A DNA stretch of 64,000 bases, taken from contig NZ_JAVFCB010000006.1 in NCBI RefSeq assembly GCF_030865425.1, forward strand, positions 62,001 through 126,000, in the 5' to 3' direction. How positions within the stretch are numbered: position 1 is the stretch's first letter; the number at the start of each line of letters is the position of its first letter. Made by a program: the position numbers and the translations under genes. The DNA is from Microbacterium capsulatum (lineage in GTDB: Bacteria > Actinomycetota > Actinomycetes > Actinomycetales > Microbacteriaceae). The notes under the pieces are model-generated. The model saw only the letters and a list, made by a program, of their open reading frames with translations, did not search any database and was not told the DNA's origin. Of this stretch, positions 35,739 to 44,028 are shown piece after piece.

Positions 35739-37607
35739 TCATGCGTTCGACAGGCGGTAGCGCAGCGACGCGAGTTCGGTGGTCAGGGCGGCCGGCAGGC
35801 GGTCGCCGAACATGGCGAAGAACTCCTCGGTCGACTCGGCCTCGCGGGTCCACGACGCGGCGTCGATCGAGAACAGCTCCTCCATGTCTGCCGCGGTCAC
35901 GCCCGCGCCCTCGAGGTTGAGGTCCTCGATCCTGGGCAGGCGGCCGATCGGGCTCTCCACGGCGCCGACCCGTCCCTCGATGCGGCGGATGATCCAGTCG
36001 ATCACCCGGGCGTTGTCGCCGAAGCCCGGCCACAGGAACCGGCCGTCGGCGCCGCGGCGGAACCAGTTCACCTGGAAGATCCGCGGGGCCTTGTCGAAGC
36101 GGACCGCACGGCCCATCTTCAGCCAGTGCGCGAAGTAGTCGCCCATGTTGTATCCGCAGAACGGCAGCATCGCGAACGGGTCGCGGCGCAGCTCGCCGAC
36201 CGTGCCCTCGGCCGCCGCGGTGCGCTCGGACGAGATGGTCGCGCCGAGGAACACACCGTGGCTCCAGTCCGTCGCCTCGACGACGAGCGGGACGTTGGTG
36301 GCCCGGCGTCCGCCGAACAGGATCACGTCGAGCGGCACGCCCTCCGGGTCCTCCCAGTCGGCCGCGATCTGCGGGCACTGGGCGGCGGAGACGGTGAAGC
36401 GCGAGTTCGGGTGCGCGGCGGGACGACCGGACTCCGGCGTCCACGGCTTGCCCTCCCAGTCGATGAGGTGCGCGGGTGCCTCGTCGGTCAGGCCCTCCCA
36501 CCACACGTCGCCGTCGGGGCGCAGCGCCACGTTCGTGAAGATCGTGTTGCCCCAGAGCGTCTCGACCGCGGTGACGTTGGTCGACTCGCCGGTGCCGGGG
36601 GCGACGCCGAAGAAGCCGGCCTCCGGGTTGATCGCGTGCATGCGGCCGTCGGCGCCGGGACGGATCCAGGTGATGTCGTCGCCGAGGGTCTCGACGCGCC
36701 AGCCCGGGATGGTCGGGCGGAGCATGGCGAGGTTGGTCTTGCCGCAGGCCGACGGGAACGCGGCGGCCACGTGGTAGGCCTTGCCCTCGGGCGAGACGAC
36801 GCGGATGAGCAGCATGTGCTCAGCCATCCAGCCCTCGTCGCGGGCGAGGACCGAGGCGATCCGCAGCGCGAAGCACTTCTTGGCGAGGATCGCGTTACCG
36901 CCGTAGCCCGAGCCGTAGGAGTAGACCTCGAGCGTGTCGGGGAAGTGCACGATCCACTTCTCGTCGTTGCAGGGCCAGGTGCTGTCCGGCTCGCCGGCCG
37001 CGAGCGGGGCGCCGACCGAGTGCACGGTGCGCACCCACTGCTTCCCTTCGGCGATCTGGCCGACGACGGCGTTGCCGACGCGGGTCATGATGCCGATCGA
37101 GGCGACCGCGTAGGCGCTGTCCGTGATCTGCACGCCGATCTGCGAGATGGGGCCGCCGACCGGGCCCATCGAGAACGGCACGACGTACATCGTGCGGCCC
37201 CGCATGGACCCCTCGAAGATCTCGGTCATCTTGGCGTGCATCTCGGCCGGGTCGGCCCAGTTGTTCGTGGGGCCGGCGTCGATCTGCTCGGCGGAGGCGA
37301 TGAACGTGCGCGCCTCGGTGCGCGCGACGTCGCTCGGGTGCGAGCGGGCCAGGTAGGAGCCGGGCCGCCACTCGGGGTTGAGCTTGATGAGCTTGCCCTC
37401 GGAGACGAGCTCGTGCAGGATCGCGTCGTTCTCCGCGGCGGATCCGTCGACCCAGTGCACGCGCGCCGGCTGGGTGAGCGCGCGGATCTCCTCGACCCAG
37501 GCCGCCAGCTCGGCGAAGGCAGGGGTGTCGTAGTCGGGAGAGGCACCGTACTCGTGCACGGGGGCGAAGGACGAGGTGCGCGGGGTGAGCGTCTCAGCGA
37601 TGGCCAT
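35739..37607 (-). CDS. pckG: Phosphoenolpyruvate carboxykinase (GTP)
   Basis: Converts oxaloacetate and GTP to PEP, CO2 and GDP, the first committed step of gluconeogenesis; 622 residues, full length. Motifs: RTEARTFI near the N-terminus, [33 protein letters not shown], the kinase-1 loop [16 protein letters not shown] with the GTP-specific Cys, and [13 protein letters not shown]. Start ATG with TAGGAG upstream. Divergent from the RamB-like regulator; phased TTTGC motifs sit between them, fitting control by carbon source. Confidence 0.96.
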   Translation of the reverse strand: MAIAETLTPRTSSFAPVHEYGASPDYDTPAFAELAAWVEEIRALTQPARVHWVDGSAAENDAILHELVSEGKLIKLNPEWRPGSYLARSHPSDVARTEARTFIASAEQIDAGPTNNWADPAEMHAKMTEIFEGSMRGRTMYVVPFSMGPVGGPISQIGVQITDSAYAVASIGIMTRVGNAVVGQIAEGKQWVRTVHSVGAPLAAGEPDSTWPCNDEKWIVHFPDTLEVYSYGSGYGGNAILAKKCFALRIASVLARDEGWMAEHMLLIRVVSPEGKAYHVAAAFPSACGKTNLAMLRPTIPGWRVETLGDDITWIRPGADGRMHAINPEAGFFGVAPGTGESTNVTAVETLWGNTIFTNVALRPDGDVWWEGLTDEAPAHLIDWEGKPWTPESGRPAAHPNSRFTVSAAQCPQIAADWEDPEGVPLDVILFGGRRATNVPLVVEATDWSHGVFLGATISSERTAAAEGTVGELRRDPFAMLPFCGYNMGDYFAHWLKMGRAVRFDKAPRIFQVNWFRRGADGRFLWPGFGDNARVIDWIIRRIEGRVGAVESPIGRLPRIEDLNLEGAGVTAADMEELFSIDAASWTREAESTEEFFAMFGDRLPAALTTELASLRYRLSNA

Positions 37608-37643
37608 GTCTTGCTCCTAACAAGAGTGGGGCGATGGATCCAG

Positions 37644-37670
37644 TTTGCGCCTTCTTTGCCCGTGTTTTGC
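37644..37670. promoter_or_regulatory. Phased TTTGC repeats, probable RamB-type control site
   Basis: TTTGC occurs at 37644, 37655 and 37666, exactly 11 bp apart, in the 110-nt divergent region between pckG and the RamB-like gene. RamB sites in corynebacteria have a TTTGC core. Equal phasing puts the three cores on one DNA face. Confidence 0.5.
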
Positions 37671-37717
37671 GCCCCTGGGGTGCACAAGAATTGCATTTCT
37701 TTCGCTATGATCAAGGA

Positions 37718-39157
37718 ATGGCCACCGGACTCGAACTTTCAACCCTCGGACACCGCATCCGGCACCACCGCACGCAGCGCGGCTTGACCCTCGACGAACT
37801 GGGTGCCGCGGTCGGCGTCGCGGGCTCGCAGCTCAGCCTGATCGAGAACGGCAAGCGCGAGCCGAAGCTGTCGCTGCTGCAGGCGATCGCCGACGCGACC
37901 GGCACCGAGGTGAGCGACCTCATCTCCGGGGAGCCGCCGAACCGGCGTGCGGCACTGGAGATCGAGCTGGACCGCGCGCAGTCCAGCTCGGTGTTCCGCC
38001 AGCTCGGGATCGCGCCGGTGCGCGTGAACAAGGGCATGCCGGACGAGACGATCGAGTCGATCCTCGGCCTGCACCGCGAACTGCACCGCCGCGAGCGCGA
38101 GGCGATCGCCACGCCCGAGGAGGCGCGCCGGGCCAACACCGAGCTGCGACTGAAGATGCGCGCGCTCGACAACCACCTGCCCGACATCGAGGCGCTCGCG
38201 GAGAAGCAGCTGAAGTCGGCGGGACACGCCTCCGGCGCGCTCACGCACCGCACGGTCAGCATCATGGCCGAGCAGCTCGGCTTCGAGCTGCTCTACGTCG
38301 ACGACCTGCCGCATTCGACGCGCTCGGTCACCGACCTCGAGCACGGCCGGATCTACCTGCCGCCGGCGTCGATCCCCGGCGGGCACGGCCTGCGCTCGAT
38401 GGCGCTGCAGGCGATGGCGCACCGGCTGCTCGGGCACACTCCGCCCACCGACTACGCCGACTTCCTGCAGCAGCGGCTCGAGATCAACTACTTCGCCGCG
38501 TGCTGCCTCATCCCGGAAACGGCCGGTGTCGCGTTCCTGCAGCAGGCGAAGAAGGACCGCAACCTCGCCGTGGAGGACTTCCGCGACGCGTTCGGCGTGA
38601 CGCACGAGGCCGCCGGGATGCGGATGACGAATCTGATGACCGCGCACCTCGACATGCGGCTGCACTTCCTCCGGGTGGACGAGTCGGGCGCCCTCACCCG
38701 GGTGTACGAGAACGACGACCTGCCGCTGCCGATGGACGTCACCGGATCCGTCGAGGGGCTCACGGTGTGCCGCAAGTTCTCGGCGCGCGCCGCGTTCAGC
38801 CAGCGCAACCGCACCACCGAGCACTACCAGTACACGGACACCCCGTCCGGCACGTTCTGGTGCTCGACGCAGACCGGATCCACCGACGGCGGCGGCTTCT
38901 CCGTGACCGTCGGCGTGCCGTTCGACGACGCGCGCTGGTGGCGCGGCCGCGAGACCACGGACCGCGCGCAGTCGACGTGCCCGGACGAGGCGTGCTGCCG
39001 CCGCCCGCCGGCCGCGATCGCGGAGCGCTGGAGCGACAAGGCGTGGCCGAGCGCGCGCGTGCACACGCACATGTTCTCGCCGCTCCCCCGCGGCGCGTTC
39101 CCCGGCGTCGACGACAACGAGGTGTACTCCTTCCTCGACCGGCACGCGGCGCAGTAG
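37718..39157 (+). CDS. ramB: RamB/ScfR-type transcriptional regulator (XRE + IrrE-like + DUF2083)
   Basis: 479 residues. N-terminal HTH at about 10-65 (LGHRIRHHRTQRGLTLDELGAAVGVAGSQLSLIENGKREPKLSLLQAIADATGTEVSDL); central ImmA/IrrE-like domain around 215-310 (RLEINYFAACCLIPETAGVAFLQQAKK), where the peptidase HExxH is not visible; C-terminal domain with paired Cys (CPDEACCRR). Matches RamB/PrpR regulators of acetate and propionate metabolism. ATG 37718 follows AAGG. The divergence from pckG supports a role in carbon metabolism. The symbol is by family, not by proof of orthology. Confidence 0.85.
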   Translation: MATGLELSTLGHRIRHHRTQRGLTLDELGAAVGVAGSQLSLIENGKREPKLSLLQAIADATGTEVSDLISGEPPNRRAALEIELDRAQSSSVFRQLGIAPVRVNKGMPDETIESILGLHRELHRREREAIATPEEARRANTELRLKMRALDNHLPDIEALAEKQLKSAGHASGALTHRTVSIMAEQLGFELLYVDDLPHSTRSVTDLEHGRIYLPPASIPGGHGLRSMALQAMAHRLLGHTPPTDYADFLQQRLEINYFAACCLIPETAGVAFLQQAKKDRNLAVEDFRDAFGVTHEAAGMRMTNLMTAHLDMRLHFLRVDESGALTRVYENDDLPLPMDVTGSVEGLTVCRKFSARAAFSQRNRTTEHYQYTDTPSGTFWCSTQTGSTDGGGFSVTVGVPFDDARWWRGRETTDRAQSTCPDEACCRRPPAAIAERWSDKAWPSARVHTHMFSPLPRGAFPGVDDNEVYSFLDRHAAQ

Positions 39158-39165
39158 AGCGGGCG

Positions 39166-39202
39166 CCGGACCCTCATCGTCCCGTTCGGGACGGAGGGCC
39201 GG
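39166..39202 (+). terminator. Hairpin terminator after the RamB-like gene
   Basis: Stem of 4+5+6 bp (39166-39169/39199-39202, 39171-39175/39194-39198, 39178-39183/39188-39193) with small bulges and a GTTC loop, 8 nt after the stop codon. Confidence 0.7.
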
Positions 39203-39258
39203 CCGGATCGTGCCTCAGCCGGGGGCGGAGGGTCGGAATCGTGTCGCCGGAACTTTCG

Positions 39259-39272
39259 TCTACAGTAGTGGA
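39259..39272. promoter_or_regulatory. Regulon site A (TCTACA-N2-TGTRGA type)
   Basis: TCTACAGTAGTGGA, right half partly degenerate. It covers a TACAGT -10-like hexamer (39261-39266), 9 nt before the ATG of the amidohydrolase, so binding would block transcription of a nearly leaderless mRNA. Confidence 0.5.
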
Positions 39273-39275
39273 ATA

Positions 39276-40601
39276 ATGAAAGCGACACGGTTCGGCGACG
39301 CAGCCGATCTCCTCCTGCACGGCGGACGGATTCGCACGTTCGATCCGCATGGATCCGTCACCGACGCCCTGGCCGTCGCGGACGGCCGCATCGTCGCGGT
39401 CGGGGCGGAGGCGAAACGGCTCCCCGCGACCGAGGTCATCGACCTCGACGACCGGACCGCCATCCCCGGGGTGAACGATGCGCACCTGCACGCCGCCTGG
39501 CTCGGCGCCCGCTGGCCGCATCTCTTCTTCTCCGATGCGCCCCAGGCGCACCAGCCCGCCGGAGAGCTCGTGCGGACGGACGCGGAGCGCCGCGGCGCCC
39601 TTCGCGAAGCCTGGCGCCTGCTCGCCGAGCTCGGCATCACGAGCTACACCGAGCCCGGGATCGGGCCCGGCGAGGACGACGGCGAGACCGGGTGCTTCGG
39701 CACCGCCATGCTCGACGCCTACCTCGACCTGCACCGCCGGGGCGCGCAGACCGCGCGCGTCACGCTGCTGCGACTGTTCGGCACGCTCGACGGGTCCGCC
39801 GACCTCGACGCGTTCGAGCGCGGGATCGCCGAGCCTCGTCCGGAGACGGATCCGCGCTGGCTCGCCGTGACCGGGGTGAAGATCTTCGCGGACGGGATCC
39901 CGCCGATGACCACGGCATGGGTCAGCGAACCCTATCCGGACGGCAGCACGGGAGCGCTGCTTCCCCGGGGCGCCGAGGGCGCGCTGCACGCCTACCGGCG
40001 GATGATCGAGCTGGCGGTCTCGCACGGCGAACAGGTCGCGGTGCACGCGACCGGCGACCGATCGATCGAGGAGTTCCTGCGCGTGCTCGAGGCGCGCCCG
40101 CGCAACGACGCCGCGCCGCACTACGTCGTACACGGCGACCTGGCCACGCCCGGGCAGATCGCCCGGATGCGGGCGATCGGGAGCGGCTTCGCCGTGCAGC
40201 CGCTCATCGCGGCGCACACCCGGGAGTGGGCCGGCGCCCAACTCGGCGAGGAGCGGATCGCGACGGCATGGCCGCTCGACAGGATGCTCCGCTCAGGCGC
40301 GCTCACCACGATCACGAGCGACGCGCCCATCGCCACCCCGGACTGGCGACGGAGCCTCGACGCCTCACTCGCGCTGCTCGGCCGCGACGACGCCGAGTCG
40401 CGCGAGGCCCTTCTACGGAGCATCACGGTCTCCCCCGCGATCCAGGACGGCGCCGCGGACTGGAAGGGCACGCTGGAGGCCGGCAAGGTCGCCGACATCA
40501 CCGTCCTCGACGAGGATCCCGTCGAGCCCGGTCGCGCTCTCGCCGGCATCGGCATCGCGCGCACGATCGTGGACGGGCGCACCGTGCACCTGCGTGCCTG
40601 A
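39276..40601 (+). CDS. Amidohydrolase of the YtcJ-like family
   Basis: 441 residues, metal-dependent hydrolase of the amidohydrolase superfamily. Metal ligands appear in order: DAHLHAAW (HxH), TGVKIFADG (bridging Lys), VAVHATGDRSIEEFL and VVHGDLATP (His), TITSDAPIATP (Asp). It is shorter than typical YtcJ proteins of about 530 residues. No signal peptide. Starts at ATG 39276; an earlier in-frame ATG (39210) would extend through the operator. It may cleave an amide, urea or ester of the island's substrate. Confidence 0.85.
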   Translation: MKATRFGDAADLLLHGGRIRTFDPHGSVTDALAVADGRIVAVGAEAKRLPATEVIDLDDRTAIPGVNDAHLHAAWLGARWPHLFFSDAPQAHQPAGELVRTDAERRGALREAWRLLAELGITSYTEPGIGPGEDDGETGCFGTAMLDAYLDLHRRGAQTARVTLLRLFGTLDGSADLDAFERGIAEPRPETDPRWLAVTGVKIFADGIPPMTTAWVSEPYPDGSTGALLPRGAEGALHAYRRMIELAVSHGEQVAVHATGDRSIEEFLRVLEARPRNDAAPHYVVHGDLATPGQIARMRAIGSGFAVQPLIAAHTREWAGAQLGEERIATAWPLDRMLRSGALTTITSDAPIATPDWRRSLDASLALLGRDDAESREALLRSITVSPAIQDGAADWKGTLEAGKVADITVLDEDPVEPGRALAGIGIARTIVDGRTVHLRA

Positions 40602-40669
40602 AGCTTCCCGAAGACCCGCGGACCGTCGGGCGCCCGCTGCCTCGCCGAGCGCTCCCCGCAGAACAAGAC

Positions 40670-40698
40670 GCCGTTCCCGGTCGGTCGCCGGGAACGGC
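40670..40698. terminator. Bidirectional terminator
   Basis: Perfect 11-bp stem (40670-40680 with 40688-40698), 7-nt loop, between the convergent amidohydrolase and methyltransferase genes. Confidence 0.8.
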
Positions 40699-40718
40699 AT
40701 CTCGTCACGGCAACTGGA

Positions 40719-41702
40719 TCAGACGGCCGTGGCAACGAGCACGCGCGGGCTCGCCGGAAGGTCGATCCGCTCGCGCACGTCCCAGCCGGCGTCGGCCAGC
40801 CAGCCGCGCACCTCGGCCTCGGGGTGGACGATCGTGCCGTCGATCACGAGGTACTCGCCCGCGTGCAGCGCGTCGATGCGCCGCTGGTCGGCGTCGCCGT
40901 CGAGGAAGAAGTCCAGCACGGTCAGAGTGGCGCCGGGGGCCGCGGCCGCACGCAGGCGTCGGAAGATCTGCGCGTTCTCCTCGGCCGAGAAGCGGTGGAT
41001 CACGTGGTTGGCGAGCACGAGGTCGTAGGAGCCCTCCGGCTGCGAGGTCGCGGTGTCACCGGTCTGGACGGTCGTGCGATCCGCGAACCCCGCCGCCGCG
41101 ACGGCCTCCGCCACGCCGTCCTCGAAGCCGGGGGCGTAGAGGAATGTCGTGCGCAGCTCGGGATTGCGCGCCATGGCCTCGAGCGCGAAGTCGGCGGAGA
41201 GCCCGCCGAAGTCGAGGGCGTTCGTCGCGCCCGCAAGGTCGACTCGTCTGCCGAACTCCTGCGCGTGCAGGGTGTTGTATGTCATCACGCCGGACATGAA
41301 CGTGCCCCAACGGGCGTCGTCCATCTGCAGGTCGCCCGGCTCCGTGGTGTCGACCGTGCGTGCGAACTGGAGCCAGTGCGGGTAGCTGATCCCGCCGAGG
41401 AAGGTGAGGAACGGCGCGAGATCGAGCACCGAGGCGTCGCCGACGAGATACGCGGCGGCGTCGTCCGCGAGGAGGTAGCGACCGTCGGCGCGCGTCATCA
41501 GCCCCAGCCCGGCCATGCCGTCGGCGAGGATGCGCGCGATGCGCGGACTCACGCCCGTGCGGGCCGCGATCGCCGGGACGGTGTCGGCGCCGTCGGCGAC
41601 CGCGGCGAACAGGCCGATCCGGCTCGCCTCGAAGAGCTGCTGCGACGCCATGTAGCCGGTGGCAATGTCCAGGATCCGCGTGGCGTCGGAGGTGTTCGTC
41701 AT
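40719..41702 (-). CDS. SAM-dependent methyltransferase, O-methyltransferase-like
   Basis: 327 residues. The N-terminal 100 residues form the dimerisation/winged-helix domain of small-molecule O-methyltransferases (DIATGYMASQQLFEASRIGLFAAVADGADTVPAIAARTGVSPRIARILADGMAGLGLM). The C-terminal Rossmann part has LDFGGLSADFALEAMARNPE, a variant of the usual DVGGGxG SAM loop, then YDLVLANHVIHRFSAEENAQIFRRLRAAAAPGATLTVLDFF. Own promoter with regulon site B. Substrate unknown. Confidence 0.83.
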   Translation of the reverse strand: MTNTSDATRILDIATGYMASQQLFEASRIGLFAAVADGADTVPAIAARTGVSPRIARILADGMAGLGLMTRADGRYLLADDAAAYLVGDASVLDLAPFLTFLGGISYPHWLQFARTVDTTEPGDLQMDDARWGTFMSGVMTYNTLHAQEFGRRVDLAGATNALDFGGLSADFALEAMARNPELRTTFLYAPGFEDGVAEAVAAAGFADRTTVQTGDTATSQPEGSYDLVLANHVIHRFSAEENAQIFRRLRAAAAPGATLTVLDFFLDGDADQRRIDALHAGEYLVIDGTIVHPEAEVRGWLADAGWDVRERIDLPASPRVLVATAV

Positions 41703-41720
41703 GTCGTGCCTTTCGTATTG

Positions 41721-41734
41721 TCTACGTATGTTGG
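41721..41734. promoter_or_regulatory. Regulon site B
   Basis: TCTACGTATGTTGG, a degenerate match to TCTACA-N2-TGTRGA, 18 nt upstream of the methyltransferase ATG and overlapping a possible -10 (TAGACA on the minus strand). Confidence 0.4.
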
Positions 41735-41775
41735 AATTAAAGCTGAAGGTTTCACCTCGTCGGCGCAGCGCCGCA

Positions 41776-42483
41776 TCAATCCGCGGCGAGGAAGGCGAGG
41801 ACGGCGGCGCGGAACTCGGGGGTGTGCAGGGCCGCGAGATGGTCGCCGGGCACCCGCTGCACGCGAGAGAAGGGCGCGGTGGCGGCGAGCGCTTCGACCC
41901 CCTGTGCCATCGGATCCTCGACCCCTCCGACGAGCAGCGTCGGCTGCGTGGGCGCGTCCGCCGCCGGGTCGAAGGGCTCGGAGGCGAGTCCTTCGACGAG
42001 GTCCAGCAGAGCGGCGGGGCGGTTGCCGGGCAGCATCGCCATCCCGAGGATCATGGCTGTGATCGGATCCGTCGGCGCCTCGCCGCAGGCGAGCGCCGCG
42101 CGCGCGCCGGGCAGGTCGACCAGGGTGAAGGGCTCGACCGGGCTGAGCCCCCCGAGCACGACACGGCGCACGCGCATCCGCGGATGCGTGGCGAGGGCCC
42201 ATCCGAGCCGGGCGCCCAGGGAGTACCCGACGAGGTCGATCTCCTCCCCCGCGACCGTCTCGGCGAGCAGGTCGACGACCGCGGAGGTCGGCAGCACGCC
42301 GACCTCGGGGCTGTCGCCGTGCGCGGGGAGGTCGACGAGCACGTGCGGCCGTTCAGCCGGAGCCCACTCGGAGTCCGGCCAATCGACCCCGGCGCGCGAG
42401 GCGAGCCCGTGCAGGAACAGGATCGGCCTGCCGGATCCCTCGCGGCGGCGGACGGACAGGGCGGTCTCGGGAGCTCCGGTCAT
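41776..42483 (-). CDS. Alpha/beta-fold hydrolase
   Basis: 235 residues. Oxyanion region FLHGLASRAG, nucleophile elbow GYSLG (Ser about residue 89), acid Asp probably in LVGGVEDPMA, and base His in VPGDHLAAL near the C-terminus. Short enough to lack a large lid domain. No signal peptide. It lies 46 nt downstream of the TetR gene on the same strand and probably shares its transcript. Confidence 0.85.
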   Translation of the reverse strand: MTGAPETALSVRRREGSGRPILFLHGLASRAGVDWPDSEWAPAERPHVLVDLPAHGDSPEVGVLPTSAVVDLLAETVAGEEIDLVGYSLGARLGWALATHPRMRVRRVVLGGLSPVEPFTLVDLPGARAALACGEAPTDPITAMILGMAMLPGNRPAALLDLVEGLASEPFDPAADAPTQPTLLVGGVEDPMAQGVEALAATAPFSRVQRVPGDHLAALHTPEFRAAVLAFLAAD

Positions 42484-42529
42484 CGGGCGCCCTCCTCTCG
42501 CTGAGGCGCGGCGGCGACCCGGAACGGGC

Positions 42530-43117
42530 TCAGCGCAGCCGCGCGAGGAACTGGTCGATGTAGCCCCGGTACTCGACGATGCGCTCGCCGTCCGGGTACA
42601 TGAGGTTGATCACGGTCGCGCCGACCGCGGCGGAGATGAACTCGTTCGCGAACGGGACGAAGTCCTGTGCGCGGATCGCGCCCTCGTCGCTGGCCGCCTC
42701 CATGCGCTCCACGAGCTGCACCCGCCAGGAGCTCAGGTGACTCCGGTACAGCTCCGCGAGCGCCTCGTTCGACATCGCGTACTCCCAGAGCGCCAGCAGC
42801 ACGCGTCCCGCCGCGATCTGCTCCGGATCGCCGGGGATCGTGGCATCGAGGAACCCGCGCAGGGCGGCCTCGGCGGACTCCGGAGCGGATCCGGCCTCCT
42901 GGATCCCTTCGGAGATCTGCGCGAGGATCGTCTCGAATGTCGCCGCGACGATGCTCTCCTTGCCAGGGAAGTAGTGCTTCAGCGCTCCGTTCGCGAAGCC
43001 CGCCTCCGAGGCGATGCTGCGCATGGTCGCCGCCTCGAAACCGCCCTTGAGAATGATTCCCTTGGCGACCTCGACGATCTCGCGACGACGCTGATCGTGA
43101 TCGATGATCTTCGGCAT
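42530..43117 (-). CDS. TetR-family transcriptional regulator (candidate regulator of the island)
   Basis: 195 residues. HTH at about 8-55 (RRREIVEVAKGIILKGGFEAATMRSIASEAGFANGALKHYFPGKESIVAATFETI), then an all-helical ligand-binding domain resembling the BetI-like C-terminal type. ATG 43115-43117 with GGAAGGAACCC upstream. It lies 77 nt after the ABC ATPase gene, inside the island, and is the only DNA-binding protein there, so it is the best candidate to bind the five TCTACA-type sites and be released by the pathway substrate. Confidence 0.87.
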   Translation of the reverse strand: MPKIIDHDQRRREIVEVAKGIILKGGFEAATMRSIASEAGFANGALKHYFPGKESIVAATFETILAQISEGIQEAGSAPESAEAALRGFLDATIPGDPEQIAAGRVLLALWEYAMSNEALAELYRSHLSSWRVQLVERMEAASDEGAIRAQDFVPFANEFISAAVGATVINLMYPDGERIVEYRGYIDQFLARLR

Positions 43118-43194
43118 GGGTTCCTTCCGCCCAGACGATCCTGCGCTCCGCACGTCCCGCGCCGCAGGGTGTGCACGCGCTGGATCGCTGCCTG

Positions 43195-44028
43195 CTACCG
43201 TACCGGGGCATCCGCGGCCTCGCGCAGTGCCAGCCATTCCGCGCGCCGTGCCCTCTGCGTGGCAGGGTCGGCGACCGGCGATGCCAGTCGCAGCCGCTCG
43301 GAATACGGATGCCGGGGTGCCCGGGTGATCTGCTCGCCCTCGCCGGTCTCCACGATCTCGCCGCGATACATCACCGCGACGCGATGGCAGACCCGGCGGA
43401 CCACGCCCAGGTCGTGGGACACGAACAGATACGACACACCGGTGTCCCGCTGCAGCTCTATGAAGAGGTCCAGGATCGTGGCCTGAGTCGTGAGGTCGAG
43501 CGCACTGACGGGCTCGTCGCACACGATGAGGCGCGGCCGGCGCACCAGAGCCCTGGCGATCGCGATGCGCTGCCGCTGACCTCCGGAGAACTCGCTGGGA
43601 TAGCGGTCCATCGCCGTCTCGGGCAGACGCACCCGGTCGAGCATCTCGCGCACGCGGGACTGCGCCTCGCGGCTGCCCAGGCCGGTGGCCAGCAGCGGCT
43701 CGGAGAGGATGTCGCCGATCGTCAGCGCGGGGTTCAGGGATCCGTACGGATCCTGGAACACCACCTGCACGTCCCTCGCGAGCTCGCGCCGCGCGGCGCG
43801 GCCGAGCGCCGTGATGTCCCGTCCGTCGAAGTGGATCCGGCCGCCGGTCACGGGCGCCAGGCCCAGGATGGCCTTGCCGAGAGTGGACTTGCCCGAGCCG
43901 GACTCGCCCACGAGTCCCATGCACTCTCCCGACCCCACGTCGATCGAGACACCGTGCAGGGCGCGGAAGGCGCTGCGGCCTCGGCCGTACTCGACGACCA
44001 GGTCCTGCACCTCGAGCAGCGCGGTCAT
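43195..44028 (-). CDS. Peptide-type ABC transporter ATP-binding protein (second system)
   Basis: 277-residue ATPase. Walker A GESGSGKST, Q-loop VFQDPYGSLNP, signature FSGGQRQR, Walker B LIVCDEPVSALD, switch His in FVSHDLG. The C-terminal extension is short and lacks the Cys motif of OppF. ATG overlaps the stop of the fused permease-ATPase gene by four bases. Works as the second ATPase half of the importer. Confidence 0.9.
   Translation of the reverse strand: MTALLEVQDLVVEYGRGRSAFRALHGVSIDVGSGECMGLVGESGSGKSTLGKAILGLAPVTGGRIHFDGRDITALGRAARRELARDVQVVFQDPYGSLNPALTIGDILSEPLLATGLGSREAQSRVREMLDRVRLPETAMDRYPSEFSGGQRQRIAIARALVRRPRLIVCDEPVSALDLTTQATILDLFIELQRDTGVSYLFVSHDLGVVRRVCHRVAVMYRGEIVETGEGEQITRAPRHPYSERLRLASPVADPATQRARRAEWLALREAADAPVR

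Noticed and set aside
37718-39157. XRE plus IrrE-like gene as a toxin-antitoxin component
   Set aside because: Full-length RamB/ScfR layout beside pckG and no toxin gene nearby.
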